Shown here piece by piece: positions 17,232 to 24,302 of a DNA stretch of 64,000 nucleotides. The position numbers were made by a program, and so were the translations under genes. Every line of letters starts with the position of its first letter. Positions within the stretch are counted from its first letter, which is position 1. A model generated the notes under the pieces. That model was not told where the DNA came from. It saw only the letters and a program-made list of their open reading frames with translations, and did not search any database. Location of the stretch: positions 62,001 to 126,000 of the forward strand of contig NZ_RMBX01000014.1 of the NCBI RefSeq assembly GCF_003807585.1, in the 5' to 3' direction. The stretch comes from Chitinophaga barathri. GTDB taxonomy: Bacteria > Bacteroidota > Bacteroidia > Chitinophagales > Chitinophagaceae.

Positions 17232-17631
17232 TCTTCGCGTAATACTGATAGACGATAACGACATCGATCTGCTATTGCATGAGCGGCTGATATCCATCCA
17301 GCAGCTCAGCCATACGATCCTTTCGTTCAGCAATGCCAACAAAGCGCTGGAATTTCTTTCCAGCAACATCACCCTGCCCCACATTCCGCCCACCGTCATC
17401 CTGCTGGATATCCAGATGCCCGAGATGGACGGCTTCGAATTCCTCCGCTCTTTTGATTCCTACCCGCAGAAGATCAAAAACCAGTGTTATATCATCATGG
17501 TTTCCTCTTCGCTGGACTTCGGCGACATCTCCCGTACAAATGCGAACCCCATGGTGATCCGCCTGCTCAAAAAGCCTTTGCAGCCCAAAGAGCTGAAGGA
17601 AGTGATCGAAAACATCTTCAAGGAGCAATAA
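17215..17631 (+). CDS. Single-domain response regulator
   Basis: A 138-residue receiver without output domain. Acidic pair DDND near the N-terminus, phospho-acceptor D in ILLDIQMPEMDGFEF, conserved S/T in YIIMVSSSLD, K in LLKKPLQPKEL. The start MNSIPDLRVIL at 17215 lies inside the end of the upstream kinase gene; an upstream in-frame ATG at 17155 lies deep in that gene and is unlikely. As the last gene of the cluster it is the probable terminal phosphate acceptor or shuttle; no DNA-binding output is encoded in the cluster. Confidence 0.9.
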   Translation: MNSIPDLRVILIDDNDIDLLLHERLISIQQLSHTILSFSNANKALEFLSSNITLPHIPPTVILLDIQMPEMDGFEFLRSFDSYPQKIKNQCYIIMVSSSLDFGDISRTNANPMVIRLLKKPLQPKELKEVIENIFKEQ

Positions 17632-17663
17632 AAAAAGGCTCCTTCATAAGATGAAGAAGCCTT
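17628..17663 (-). terminator. Terminator of the htrA gene
   Basis: Thirteen-position stem AAGGCTCCTTCAT / ATGAAGAAGCCTT (one mismatch, 3-base loop) followed on the minus strand by seven T. The T run overlaps the stop codon of the convergent receiver gene. On the plus strand no T run follows. Confidence 0.8.
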
Positions 17664-17703
17664 ACCACTTCTAGTTAACCCCTGTTTAAATTCCTTTCGT
17701 TTA

Positions 17704-19200
17704 TCAATAATCGTTAATGCCGTAGAAATAAGTTCTGCCGCTGCCGGGATAGGTGCCTTCCAGCTGGAAGTTGCCGCTCTGCCGGCTCAGCGCCGCCTTC
17801 AGCTCGTCCACGTTCCTCACAGGGATGCCGCCGGCTTTGGTGATCACGAAGCCGGGCTTCATGTTCGTCTGGTCGCCAAGCATGCCTTCTTCGCTGATGT
17901 CTGTTACTTTCACACCGCCTGCAATACCCAGCTTTGCAGCTTCTTCTCTTGACAGGCTGGCGAATTCACCGCCAAGCGATTCGATGACCGCGCTGCCGGA
18001 ACGGGAGCCCGCGATGTCACCCATTTTGCCTTTCAGCGTAGCGTTCACGGTGCTTTCGCTGCCGTTCCTGCTGAGGGTGAGGCTTACCTTGTCACCGGGT
18101 TTCAGCCTGGCGATCTGCTCGGAGAGCTGTGATCCTGTGCTCACGGCCGCGCCGTTCACTTTGGTGATCACATCGCCCTGTTTAACGCCGGCAGCCGCTG
18201 CCGCGCCGTTCGGATCTGTACCGGCTACAAATACGCCGGCCACATCGTTATTAATGCCCAGTTCCTTTTTCTGTGCGTCTTCCAGGTTCTCCGGCGCCAT
18301 GCTGATGCCGAGGTAACCGCGTTGTACGCTGCCGAACTGTTTAATGTCATTGATCACTTTTTTCATCAGGTTCGCGGGAATAGAGTAGGCATAACCGGCG
18401 TAAGAGCCTGTGGGAGAGGCAATGGCCGCGTTAATACCGATCAGTTCGCCATTGGTGTTCACCAATGCGCCGCCGCTGCTGCCCGGGTTCACCGCCGCAT
18501 CTGTTTGCAGGAAAGACTCCACGGGAGCCGATCCCTGGCGGTTGATGCCGATGTTGCGGGATTTGGCGGAGATAATACCCTGCGTAACCGTTACGTCCAG
18601 GTTCAGCGGGAAACCGATAGCCAGTACCCATTGACCCAGCTTTACCTCATCGGAGTTGCCGATGGCTACCGCCGGAAGGTTGTCCGCATCGATCTTGATC
18701 AGTGCCAGGTCCGTATTCGGGTCTGTACCTACCACTTTCGCTTTGTAGTTCTTCCGGTCGTTCAGGGTGACGGTGATCTCGGTGGCATTGTCCACCACGT
18801 GGTTATTGGTTACGATAAAACCGTCTTCGCTGATGATCACGCCGGAGCCGGAAGCGCGTTGTTCAGGGCTTCTGAATTGCCGCTGGCCGCCACCGTCGCC
18901 AAAGAAACGGCGGAAGATATCATCTTCTTCGCCACCGAAAGGATTCTGGCGGTCCGCTGCCTGTTTGTACTGAACGAGTGTTTTAATATGTACCACAGAA
19001 GGCACTGCCGCACCTGCCGCTTTTTCAAAATCTACTGGTTGAGCCGCCGGGGTGCCGGTATAGGCCGTTTTGATCAGGGGCTGGGTGGGGTCCTGTGCGA
19101 TACTGTTATAAAGATCACCGGCCTTTCCGCTGAATGCGAAGGCGCCGGCTGTAAAAGCCGCGACCACGAGGCCGCCTGCAATAAGATTTCTTTTGTTCAT
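17704..19200 (-). CDS. htrA: Periplasmic serine protease, HtrA/DegQ type
   Basis: Periplasmic chaperone-protease that degrades misfolded envelope proteins. Catalytic triad H134 (TNNHVVDN), D164 (NTDLALIKI) and S242 (NPGSSGGALV), then two PDZ domains (about 290-380, with RGYLGISM, and 405-495). The N-terminus MNKRNLIAGGLVVAAFTAGAFA is a signal peptide or anchor; the start at 19200 is preferred over an ATG at 19248 that adds 16 residues before it. 498 residues is the usual DegP/DegQ size. It follows a response regulator and kinase on the same strand and has an 11-bp direct repeat at 19236-19257 just upstream, a likely binding site for that regulator. Confidence 0.95.
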   Translation of the reverse strand: MNKRNLIAGGLVVAAFTAGAFAFSGKAGDLYNSIAQDPTQPLIKTAYTGTPAAQPVDFEKAAGAAVPSVVHIKTLVQYKQAADRQNPFGGEEDDIFRRFFGDGGGQRQFRSPEQRASGSGVIISEDGFIVTNNHVVDNATEITVTLNDRKNYKAKVVGTDPNTDLALIKIDADNLPAVAIGNSDEVKLGQWVLAIGFPLNLDVTVTQGIISAKSRNIGINRQGSAPVESFLQTDAAVNPGSSGGALVNTNGELIGINAAIASPTGSYAGYAYSIPANLMKKVINDIKQFGSVQRGYLGISMAPENLEDAQKKELGINNDVAGVFVAGTDPNGAAAAAGVKQGDVITKVNGAAVSTGSQLSEQIARLKPGDKVSLTLSRNGSESTVNATLKGKMGDIAGSRSGSAVIESLGGEFASLSREEAAKLGIAGGVKVTDISEEGMLGDQTNMKPGFVITKAGGIPVRNVDELKAALSRQSGNFQLEGTYPGSGRTYFYGINDY

Positions 19201-19235
19201 AGTATCCAGTTTAGATGGTGTAAAAATGACCGCCC

Positions 19236-19257
19236 ATTCTGAATACATTCTGAATAC
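19236..19257 (-). promoter_or_regulatory. 11-bp direct repeat upstream of htrA
   Basis: Two perfect adjacent copies of ATTCTGAATAC (plus strand), 36 bases before the htrA start and 21 bases after the kinase stop. OmpR-family regulators bind direct repeats spaced 11 bp; the regulator encoded at 20558-21238 is the natural candidate. Confidence 0.5.
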
Positions 19258-19277
19258 CGCCGGGGTGAGGGAGAGAA

Positions 19278-20516
19278 TTAACTTTTCATTTGCACTGTGA
19301 AGGAATGGTATTGATTTTCATAGGAATAATGGATGGAGAAGCCATAAAGGGCGCATATTTTATTCACAATCTCCAGGCCGAGGCCCATACTATCCGTATC
19401 TGCGCTGCTTTTGGTAAACCGTTCAAATATCCGGTCTTCCGGCAGGGCGTAGGGCTGCCCGGTATTGCGCACGGTAAATGCGCCGTTGGCCAGCTTCACG
19501 ACGATCCTGCCGCCGGGGATGTTGTGACGGATGGCATTGGAGAGCAGGTTGCCGAGGAGCACCTCCAGCAGGGTGCGGTTTATGGTGAGGGAGATATCGT
19601 CCAGCCAGTCTTTTTCCAGTTGCAGGTTTTTCTGTTCTATCTGGGCCTGGTATTGATCCAGCAGGTGTTCGGCGGTCCTTTTCACATCGATCTCTTCCGT
19701 TTCGGGGAATTGCCCGTTCTGGATACGGGTGAGGAGGATGAGCCCCCTGTTCAGCCGGGCCATGCGCTGGCTGGCTGTGGCCAGATCGGTGATCAGGTCA
19801 GCCTGTTCTTCCGTGAGCGGGTCCGTCTGCATGAGCAGTTCCAGCTTGCCCTGGAAAATAGCCAGGGGCGTACGCATTTCGTGGGAGGCATTTTCCGCGA
19901 ATTCCTTTTGCGCGACGTATGCTTTGCGGCTGCGTTCCGCCAGTTGTTCCACGGCGGTGTTCAGCTCCCTGAACTCAGCGACGGCGGAGCTGCCCAGTTC
20001 CAGGGGCGCGGCATCGTCTACTTTATAAGCGCGCAGCTTTCGGAGTGTCTGGTAAAAAGGTTTCCAGATGCGGCGGGCAAGCCCCTGGTTCACCAGCAGC
20101 AGGCCGGCCAGCAGCAATATCAGCAGCACGCTTTGCAGGATGATGATGCTGCCGATCAGTTTCTGGTGATTGGCGATGGAAGATTTGATCTGCAGCCGGT
20201 ATGTCTCCTGGTTGATCACGAGGTAGGAGGAAAGCAGGCGGTGCGATTCGGATGTATACAAAGAATCGGAGGCTTCCCCCCTGCCCTGGGATTTTTCCAG
20301 CGTCACATCGTTGTTCAGCAATGGATTGGGGTCGCCGGGTTTGATCTCCATGACCCGCAGCCGTGGGATCAGTTGGGTTTTGGTGGCTACGAGGTCCGCG
20401 TCTATATTGGCGATCACGATCTTCCGCAGCACAAAATAAAACACAGGTATCGCTACCAGCAGCAATACCATGCTGAGGATAAAATAATACTGTATTGTTT
20501 TGTTCAACAGTTTCAT
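19278..20516 (-). CDS. Two-component sensor histidine kinase
   Basis: A 412-residue membrane kinase. Two membrane segments (about residues 8-30 and 137-158) enclose a periplasmic sensor of about 105 residues. The catalytic module has H in ENASHEMRTPLAIFQGKL, N box LLGNLLSNAIRHN, and a G box in TDSMGLGLEIVNKI. It is encoded 41 bases after an OmpR-family regulator and immediately before htrA, so it probably senses envelope stress and controls the protease, as CpxA does in enterobacteria (analogy, not homology of the sensor). Confidence 0.93.
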   Translation of the reverse strand: MKLLNKTIQYYFILSMVLLLVAIPVFYFVLRKIVIANIDADLVATKTQLIPRLRVMEIKPGDPNPLLNNDVTLEKSQGRGEASDSLYTSESHRLLSSYLVINQETYRLQIKSSIANHQKLIGSIIILQSVLLILLLAGLLLVNQGLARRIWKPFYQTLRKLRAYKVDDAAPLELGSSAVAEFRELNTAVEQLAERSRKAYVAQKEFAENASHEMRTPLAIFQGKLELLMQTDPLTEEQADLITDLATASQRMARLNRGLILLTRIQNGQFPETEEIDVKRTAEHLLDQYQAQIEQKNLQLEKDWLDDISLTINRTLLEVLLGNLLSNAIRHNIPGGRIVVKLANGAFTVRNTGQPYALPEDRIFERFTKSSADTDSMGLGLEIVNKICALYGFSIHYSYENQYHSFTVQMKS

Positions 20517-20557
20517 TAGTAATCAATGTCTTTTCAATTGTCTAATGGAATTTCATT

Positions 20558-21238
20558 TCATGCCCCCACCTCCATTTTATATCCCATCCCATACACCGCT
20601 TTGATGCGGTCCGTCCAGCCGGCGCTTACCAGCTTGCGGCGCAGGTTTTTCATATGGGCGTAAATAAAGTCATAATTATCAAAGAGGCCTTCGCCATCCG
20701 CGCTAAGGTGTTCTGCAATGGCGTGTTTGCTCACCACGCGGTTGCGGTTCGTGAGCAGGTACAGCAGCAGGTCGTATTCCGTGCGGGTGAGCTCCACGGG
20801 CTGGCCGTTCACCTGCACGGTGCGGGCCTGCGTGTTGAGGGTAAGTTCGTCCGCTTCCAGGAGGCTGCTGCCGGAGAAACGGCGGCGGCGGATCACGGCG
20901 GCGATGCGCGCACTGAGCTCCGGGAGGTGGAATGGTTTGGTAAGGTAATCGTCCGCGCCGAGTTGCAGGCCTTTGATGCGGTCGTCTATGGAATCGCGGG
21001 CGGAGATGATGATAACGCCGTCCGTCTTATGATTTTCTTTGAGGGCCTGTAGTACGTACAGGCCGTTGCCGTCCGGCAATGAGATATCCAGCAGGATGCA
21101 GTCGTAGTCAAAACTTTCAATCCTGTCCAGGGCTGTTTTGCGGTCCGGCGCCAGCTCGCAGGTGTAGTTTTCCGCTTGCAGGTAAGCGGCAATGCTCTTT
21201 CCCAGGGCCTGTTCGTCTTCAATGATAAGAATCTTCAT
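20558..21238 (-). CDS. OmpR-family response regulator
   Basis: A 226-residue regulator: receiver (EDEQ acidic pocket, phospho-acceptor D in ILLDISLPDGNGLYVL, K in YLTKPFHLPEL) and a C-terminal winged helix (about 130-222, with ELTRTEYDLLLYLLTNRNRVVSK). Partner of the kinase encoded directly downstream. OmpR-family proteins bind tandem sites 11 bp apart, matching the repeat before htrA at 19236. A strong hairpin with T run (21265-21306) separates it from the candidate RNA gene upstream. Confidence 0.95.
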   Translation of the reverse strand: MKILIIEDEQALGKSIAAYLQAENYTCELAPDRKTALDRIESFDYDCILLDISLPDGNGLYVLQALKENHKTDGVIIISARDSIDDRIKGLQLGADDYLTKPFHLPELSARIAAVIRRRRFSGSSLLEADELTLNTQARTVQVNGQPVELTRTEYDLLLYLLTNRNRVVSKHAIAEHLSADGEGLFDNYDFIYAHMKNLRRKLVSAGWTDRIKAVYGMGYKMEVGA

Positions 21239-21264
21239 TTTTTCCGTTGGATAATGAATATACT

Positions 21265-21306
21265 GAAAAAAATAAACAGCCCGCGGAGTGATTCCGCAGG
21301 CTGTTT
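21265..21306 (-). terminator. Second terminator between the candidate RNA and the regulator gene
   Basis: Fourteen-position stem AAACAGCCCGCGGA / TCCGCAGGCTGTTT (one mismatch, 5-base loop), followed on the minus strand by TTATTTTTTT. It faces minus-strand transcripts arriving from above 21350. Confidence 0.75.
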
Positions 21307-21348
21307 ACAGATCCATCATTATTAACAATATTGGCAAAGACAATGTTT

Positions 21349-21399
21349 TAAAAAGGCCGGAGCGGCGCCATAGCAGTCAACATATGGCGCCGGGGCCTT
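21349..21399 (-). terminator. Terminator of the candidate small RNA
   Basis: Outer stem AAGGCC/GGCCTT and inner perfect 10-bp stem CGGCGCCATA/TATGGCGCCG, followed on the minus strand by five T. No T run on the plus side, so it acts on minus-strand transcription. Confidence 0.75.
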
Positions 21400-21719
21400 A
21401 AAAACTGGGAAATGGTTGGTTTCTGGTTTTACAGGATAGTGTCAGGCGGTTGCGGGATCGGCGGCGCCGATAATTTACCACCAAGTAATACAAGGCGTGC
21501 TTCCCCCGCAGCCTGACAAAGGCTTATAATCAGGTTACAATATTTCCGATGAGTTTTACATTCGCGTGCAACACGAACAGGAGCGGGAGCACACCACAAA
21601 ACGCAAATGATTCATGAGCTGATGCATTTTATTACGAGTTAAATGAAGCCTGCTCCGGGAGCGGTTTCCGTGAATGTCTTGTGGTGGTAAATTATATACT
21701 CTATTATTTCTGTAGAATA
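21349..21719 (-). ncRNA. Candidate structured small RNA
   Basis: A transcription unit of about 370 bases is framed by an exact Bacteroidota promoter (21726-21756) and a strong terminator (21349-21399), yet holds no convincing gene. Within it, a 14-bp perfect inverted repeat (ATAATTTACCACCA at 21470-21483 against TGGTGGTAAATTAT at 21682-21695) could close a domain of about 226 bases. Inside lie further pairings: AGCCT/AGGCT around a 5-base loop, TTCGTG with CACG(C)GAA, and AGGCTT with AAGCCT. I see no tmRNA, RNase P RNA or SRP RNA signature. A short open frame of 23 codons starting MHQLMNHLRF and ending in a Cys-rich tail lies inside and cannot be excluded as a tiny peptide gene. Confidence 0.45.
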
Positions 21720-21725
21720 TGTAGG

Positions 21726-21756
21726 CAAATATACGATATGAATAATTATTACCAAA
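21726..21756 (-). promoter_or_regulatory. Consensus promoter of the candidate small RNA
   Basis: Minus strand reads TTTG-N19-TATATTTG, exact for both elements and spacing. Nothing protein-coding that I accept lies immediately downstream on this strand. Confidence 0.75.
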
Positions 21757-21963
21757 TTTTGGGGATGGAAAATTTATGGGGAAAGGATGAGTGGGGTTTG
21801 TCAGGCGGACGGGGGTGGGGAAATGTTCCAGATATGTGGGAATAATCAACTGTTGATTAACCCGGCGCCGGTGCTTCCCGGGCGGCGGCTGTGGCCGAAA
21901 TGGCTGGCCTTTAATAATTATTTTTTGTTTTTTCAAAAAACCGGCTAAATTTGCACTCCGCTT

Positions 21964-22036
<73 letters not shown>

Positions 22037-22042
22037 CAAGAG

Positions 22043-22077
22043 AAAAAAGCCTTTGAAGAAATTCAGAGGCTTTTTTG
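22043..22077 (+). terminator. Terminator of the tRNA-Ala gene
   Basis: AAAAAAGCCTTTGAA / TTCAGAGGCTTTTTT hairpin with a short loop and a run of six T on the plus strand. Confidence 0.85.
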
Positions 22078-22164
22078 TTTGCAGAACCTCAAATCTCTCT
22101 TGTTTGCTACCTGGTTGGAGCATTTTTATAGCTTAGTTTGGTTTATGCAGATCCTTAAGGGATA

Positions 22165-23049
22165 CTAAAAGGATCCAGCCTTCGTCTTTGCTCCATCCAG
22201 GAATCTCTCTATCATCGGAATAACACACTCCTCCTCTTTAGTACCAGACTTCAACGTCGTTACCTCCCCAATATACTCACCGTGCACACCCGGAATGATC
22301 GCCAATGATGAGCCGGCCATCTGCCTGTGCATTTCGAGAGCGTGCTCCGGTTGTATCACATCCCGGTCCGCGATGAGGATCAGCGCCGGCGCTTTGATAG
22401 ATCTGATCTGTTCGTCCGGTATGTCTTTAAAGTTCACCATCCTTTTGGCGTCTTTATCATGCATTACCTGCAAGCCGGCAGGATTATGCGCAACCTGTAA
22501 ATATGCTTCCTTCAGCTCCGCCGGCATATTGGATAACTGCGCCTGTTTCATAAAATCCCAGAACCATGCGGGCATACCATTGCGTTTGCAAAGCGCTGAA
22601 CCCAACACGATCTTATCGACTATCCCGGCATGACGAATGGCAACCTGGACCGTAGTGGTTCCCCCGTTGCTGAATCCAAAAAAGTCCGCTTTGTCAATAC
22701 CAAGGTTCTTTAAAAGCGCCGCAACATCATCCGCGTCCTGCTCAAAGGACAGATCCTTGTTCCTGTCACTGGTTCTTCCGTGAGCCTGCAAATCAATGGC
22801 TATAACCTTTCTGTGCCTGGCAAGCATGGGGATGACCCGTCCAAATGTTGTCTGAATCGTAGAGCCGCCACCGTGTATCAAAACAAGTGGTTTGCCCTGC
22901 CCATAGATTTCATAATACATTTTAATCCCGTTCACTTCCGAATAACCACTTTTGGCAACCAGGGTATCATTAAAATCCGCTTTAACCTTCCCGCTGTTTG
23001 ACGATAATACCAGTAGTGTCCAAACAGCGTATATCATTGTCCTTTTCAT
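22165..23049 (-). CDS. Alpha/beta hydrolase, probably exported
   Basis: A 294-residue hydrolase of the alpha/beta fold. Catalytic S127 in the nucleophile elbow GFSNGG, acid D228 or D230 in IADRDVIQPEH, H256 in PGVHGEY, and an oxyanion motif HGGG (59-62). The N-terminus MKRTMIYAVWTLLVLSSNSG looks like a signal peptide. Substrate unknown. It starts 4 bases after the SRPBCC gene and is the third gene of the ArsR-SRPBCC-hydrolase operon, so it is presumably derepressed with them. Confidence 0.88.
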   Translation of the reverse strand: MKRTMIYAVWTLLVLSSNSGKVKADFNDTLVAKSGYSEVNGIKMYYEIYGQGKPLVLIHGGGSTIQTTFGRVIPMLARHRKVIAIDLQAHGRTSDRNKDLSFEQDADDVAALLKNLGIDKADFFGFSNGGTTTVQVAIRHAGIVDKIVLGSALCKRNGMPAWFWDFMKQAQLSNMPAELKEAYLQVAHNPAGLQVMHDKDAKRMVNFKDIPDEQIRSIKAPALILIADRDVIQPEHALEMHRQMAGSSLAIIPGVHGEYIGEVTTLKSGTKEEECVIPMIERFLDGAKTKAGSF

Positions 23050-23053
23050 TGGA

Positions 23054-23542
23054 TTAGTTTAGGTTGAGCATGGTTTCCATATTGTCCAGCATTTGTATCC
23101 AGCCCCTGTATGCGCCTGTTTTCTTAGCCAATTCCTGGGGAACGGTCTGCCTTAGCTGCATAGCGGTTTTCCCGTTTTCTGCTTTGAACGTTACAGTAAC
23201 CAGTGTTTCTCCGGGCCAGTCAGGGTCCATTCCAATGTCCGCGGGGTTTGCAGGATCACCATTTTCATCTGCATTGATCAGGGTAAACACAATTTTTGTA
23301 TGCGGCAGGATCTCTTTGTATTCTCCTATACACCAACAGTCTCCGTATTGAGGATTCGTAATACACGAGTGGAAGCGCCCGCCTGTTATAATGTCGAGCT
23401 TTTTGAAATTTATAGTGCAGCCATCGGGTGCATACCATTTCATCAATTTCTCAGGGTCCGTCCAGGCACTGAAGACTTTTTCAGGACTTGCGTTAAAGGT
23501 CTTTTCTATGAAAACCTCCGTAGTATTCACACGATTTTCCAT
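23054..23542 (-). CDS. SRPBCC (AHSA1-like) domain protein
   Basis: A 162-residue activator-of-Hsp90-type helix-grip protein. The pattern FNASPEKVFSAWTDPEKLMKWYAP followed by GGRFHSCI, FTLINADENG and WPGETLVTVTF, ending in GWIQMLDNMETML, is typical of these small hydrophobic-ligand proteins. The start at 23542 (MENRVNTTEVFIEKTF) is preferred; the upstream ATG at 23614 overlaps the regulator gene. Encoded just after an ArsR regulator, a very common pairing in which the two are co-regulated. Confidence 0.9.
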   Translation of the reverse strand: MENRVNTTEVFIEKTFNASPEKVFSAWTDPEKLMKWYAPDGCTINFKKLDIITGGRFHSCITNPQYGDCWCIGEYKEILPHTKIVFTLINADENGDPANPADIGMDPDWPGETLVTVTFKAENGKTAMQLRQTVPQELAKKTGAYRGWIQMLDNMETMLNLN

Positions 23543-23570
23543 GTTATTGTTTTTTCGATTTATCAATATG

Positions 23571-23891
23571 CTACTCAGACGAAGTATCGTCCAGGAATTT
23601 CTCCAGTTTATCAAACCGCTGGTTCCACACCTTGCGCGATTCCGCCACCCAGCTCAACACCTCATCCAGCTTACCAAGGTGAGCCTCGCAGAATTGCTCC
23701 CGCCCTTTTTGCGTAACGGAGATCATGCCGCATTCGTTCAACACTTTAATGTGTTTGGCAATCGCCTGCCTGCTAATGCCGAAATCTTCCCCGATCCCGG
23801 CAAGGTTCAGCGGCCCGCGCGACAACTTCTGTATGATCATCCTCCTGGTGGGATCTGCGATGGCCTGGAAAACATCTCTTCTTTCTATCAT
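23571..23891 (-). CDS. ArsR/SmtB-family transcriptional regulator
   Basis: A 106-residue winged-helix repressor. IADPTRRMIIQKLSRGPLNLAGIGEDFGISRQAIAKHIKVLNECGMI (quoted in parts) is the ArsR helix-turn-helix with the recognition helix RQAIAKHIKVL, followed by the wing VTQKGREQF. No metal-binding CxC is present, so it likely senses something other than metal. I start it at 23891 (MIERRDVFQ); the ATG at 23942 would place the operators inside the gene. Twin palindromes at 23896-23909 and 23924-23937 flank its -7 element, showing autoregulation. It leads the operon with the SRPBCC and hydrolase genes. Confidence 0.93.
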   Translation of the reverse strand: MIERRDVFQAIADPTRRMIIQKLSRGPLNLAGIGEDFGISRQAIAKHIKVLNECGMISVTQKGREQFCEAHLGKLDEVLSWVAESRKVWNQRFDKLEKFLDDTSSE

Positions 23892-23895
23892 TATA

Positions 23896-23943
23896 CAACC
23901 ATTTGGTTGCTCAAATATAAGCACAACCATTTGGTTGCCCAAA
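23896..23943 (-). promoter_or_regulatory. arsR promoter with twin operators
   Basis: Minus strand promoter TTTG-N20-TATATTTG spans 23912-23943. Two identical copies of CAACCATTTGGTTG (6-bp arms, 2-base centre) lie at 23896-23909 and 23924-23937, centre to centre 28 bp, one on each side of the -7 box. A bound repressor would cover both the polymerase site and the transcript start. Confidence 0.8.
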
Positions 23944-23996
23944 TATTTCTATGATTGAGTAGATATTCACTCACTTTCAATATTTTAGGAATAACA

Positions 23997-24134
23997 CGTC
24001 ATTGCGAGGAGCAGCAGCGCCAAAGTGGGTGGGGCGACGAAGCAATCTCTTCTATCGAATGGATGTACTCCAATATCCGGAGATTGCTTCGTCGCGGCTT
24101 CTGCACAGATCCCCCGCGGCTCCTCGCAATGACG
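23997..24134. repeat. Compound palindromic repeat, copy 1
   Basis: A 138-bp element bounded by CGTCATTGCGAGGAGC and its complement GCTCCTCGCAATGACG, with a second inner inverted pair GCGACGAAGCAATCTC-like / GAGATTGCTTCGTCGC. The reverse complement of the copy at 53618-53754 aligns with it over its whole length. No transposase is inside; it looks like a REP/MITE-type element. Confidence 0.85.
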
Positions 24135-24222
24135 GCCTTTTTACAACGACGCCACAAATAAGGCCAGTTCTGTGTTAGATTTTCCCGCATTACTATACTT
24201 TTAACTAACAGCTGGGACAAAT

Positions 24223-24253
24223 AAAAAAGCCCGGCCAGAAAGTAGCCAGGCTT
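24223..24253 (-). terminator. Terminator of the LamG-EEP gene
   Basis: AAGCC-GGC stem with a bulge, loop, then on the minus strand GGCTTTTTTAT. It lies about 50 bases after the stop at 24303. Confidence 0.7.
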
Positions 24254-24302
24254 GTCACTTTATTACTTATCCTTACTCTATTTTATCACTTAGCTCTTCT
24301 TA

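Noticed and set aside
21349..21719. tmRNA, RNase P RNA or SRP RNA
   Set aside because: No tRNA-like ends, no GAGGAAAGTCC-type RNase P core and no SRP tetraloop domain could be found by eye.
21556..21936. Minus-strand frame of 126 codons in the region of the candidate RNA
   Set aside because: Its start would lie upstream of the good promoter, composition is unlike a protein (basic, Pro- and Asn-rich, no fold pattern), and the frame crosses the promoter itself. Only a very short Cys-rich end could still be a peptide.
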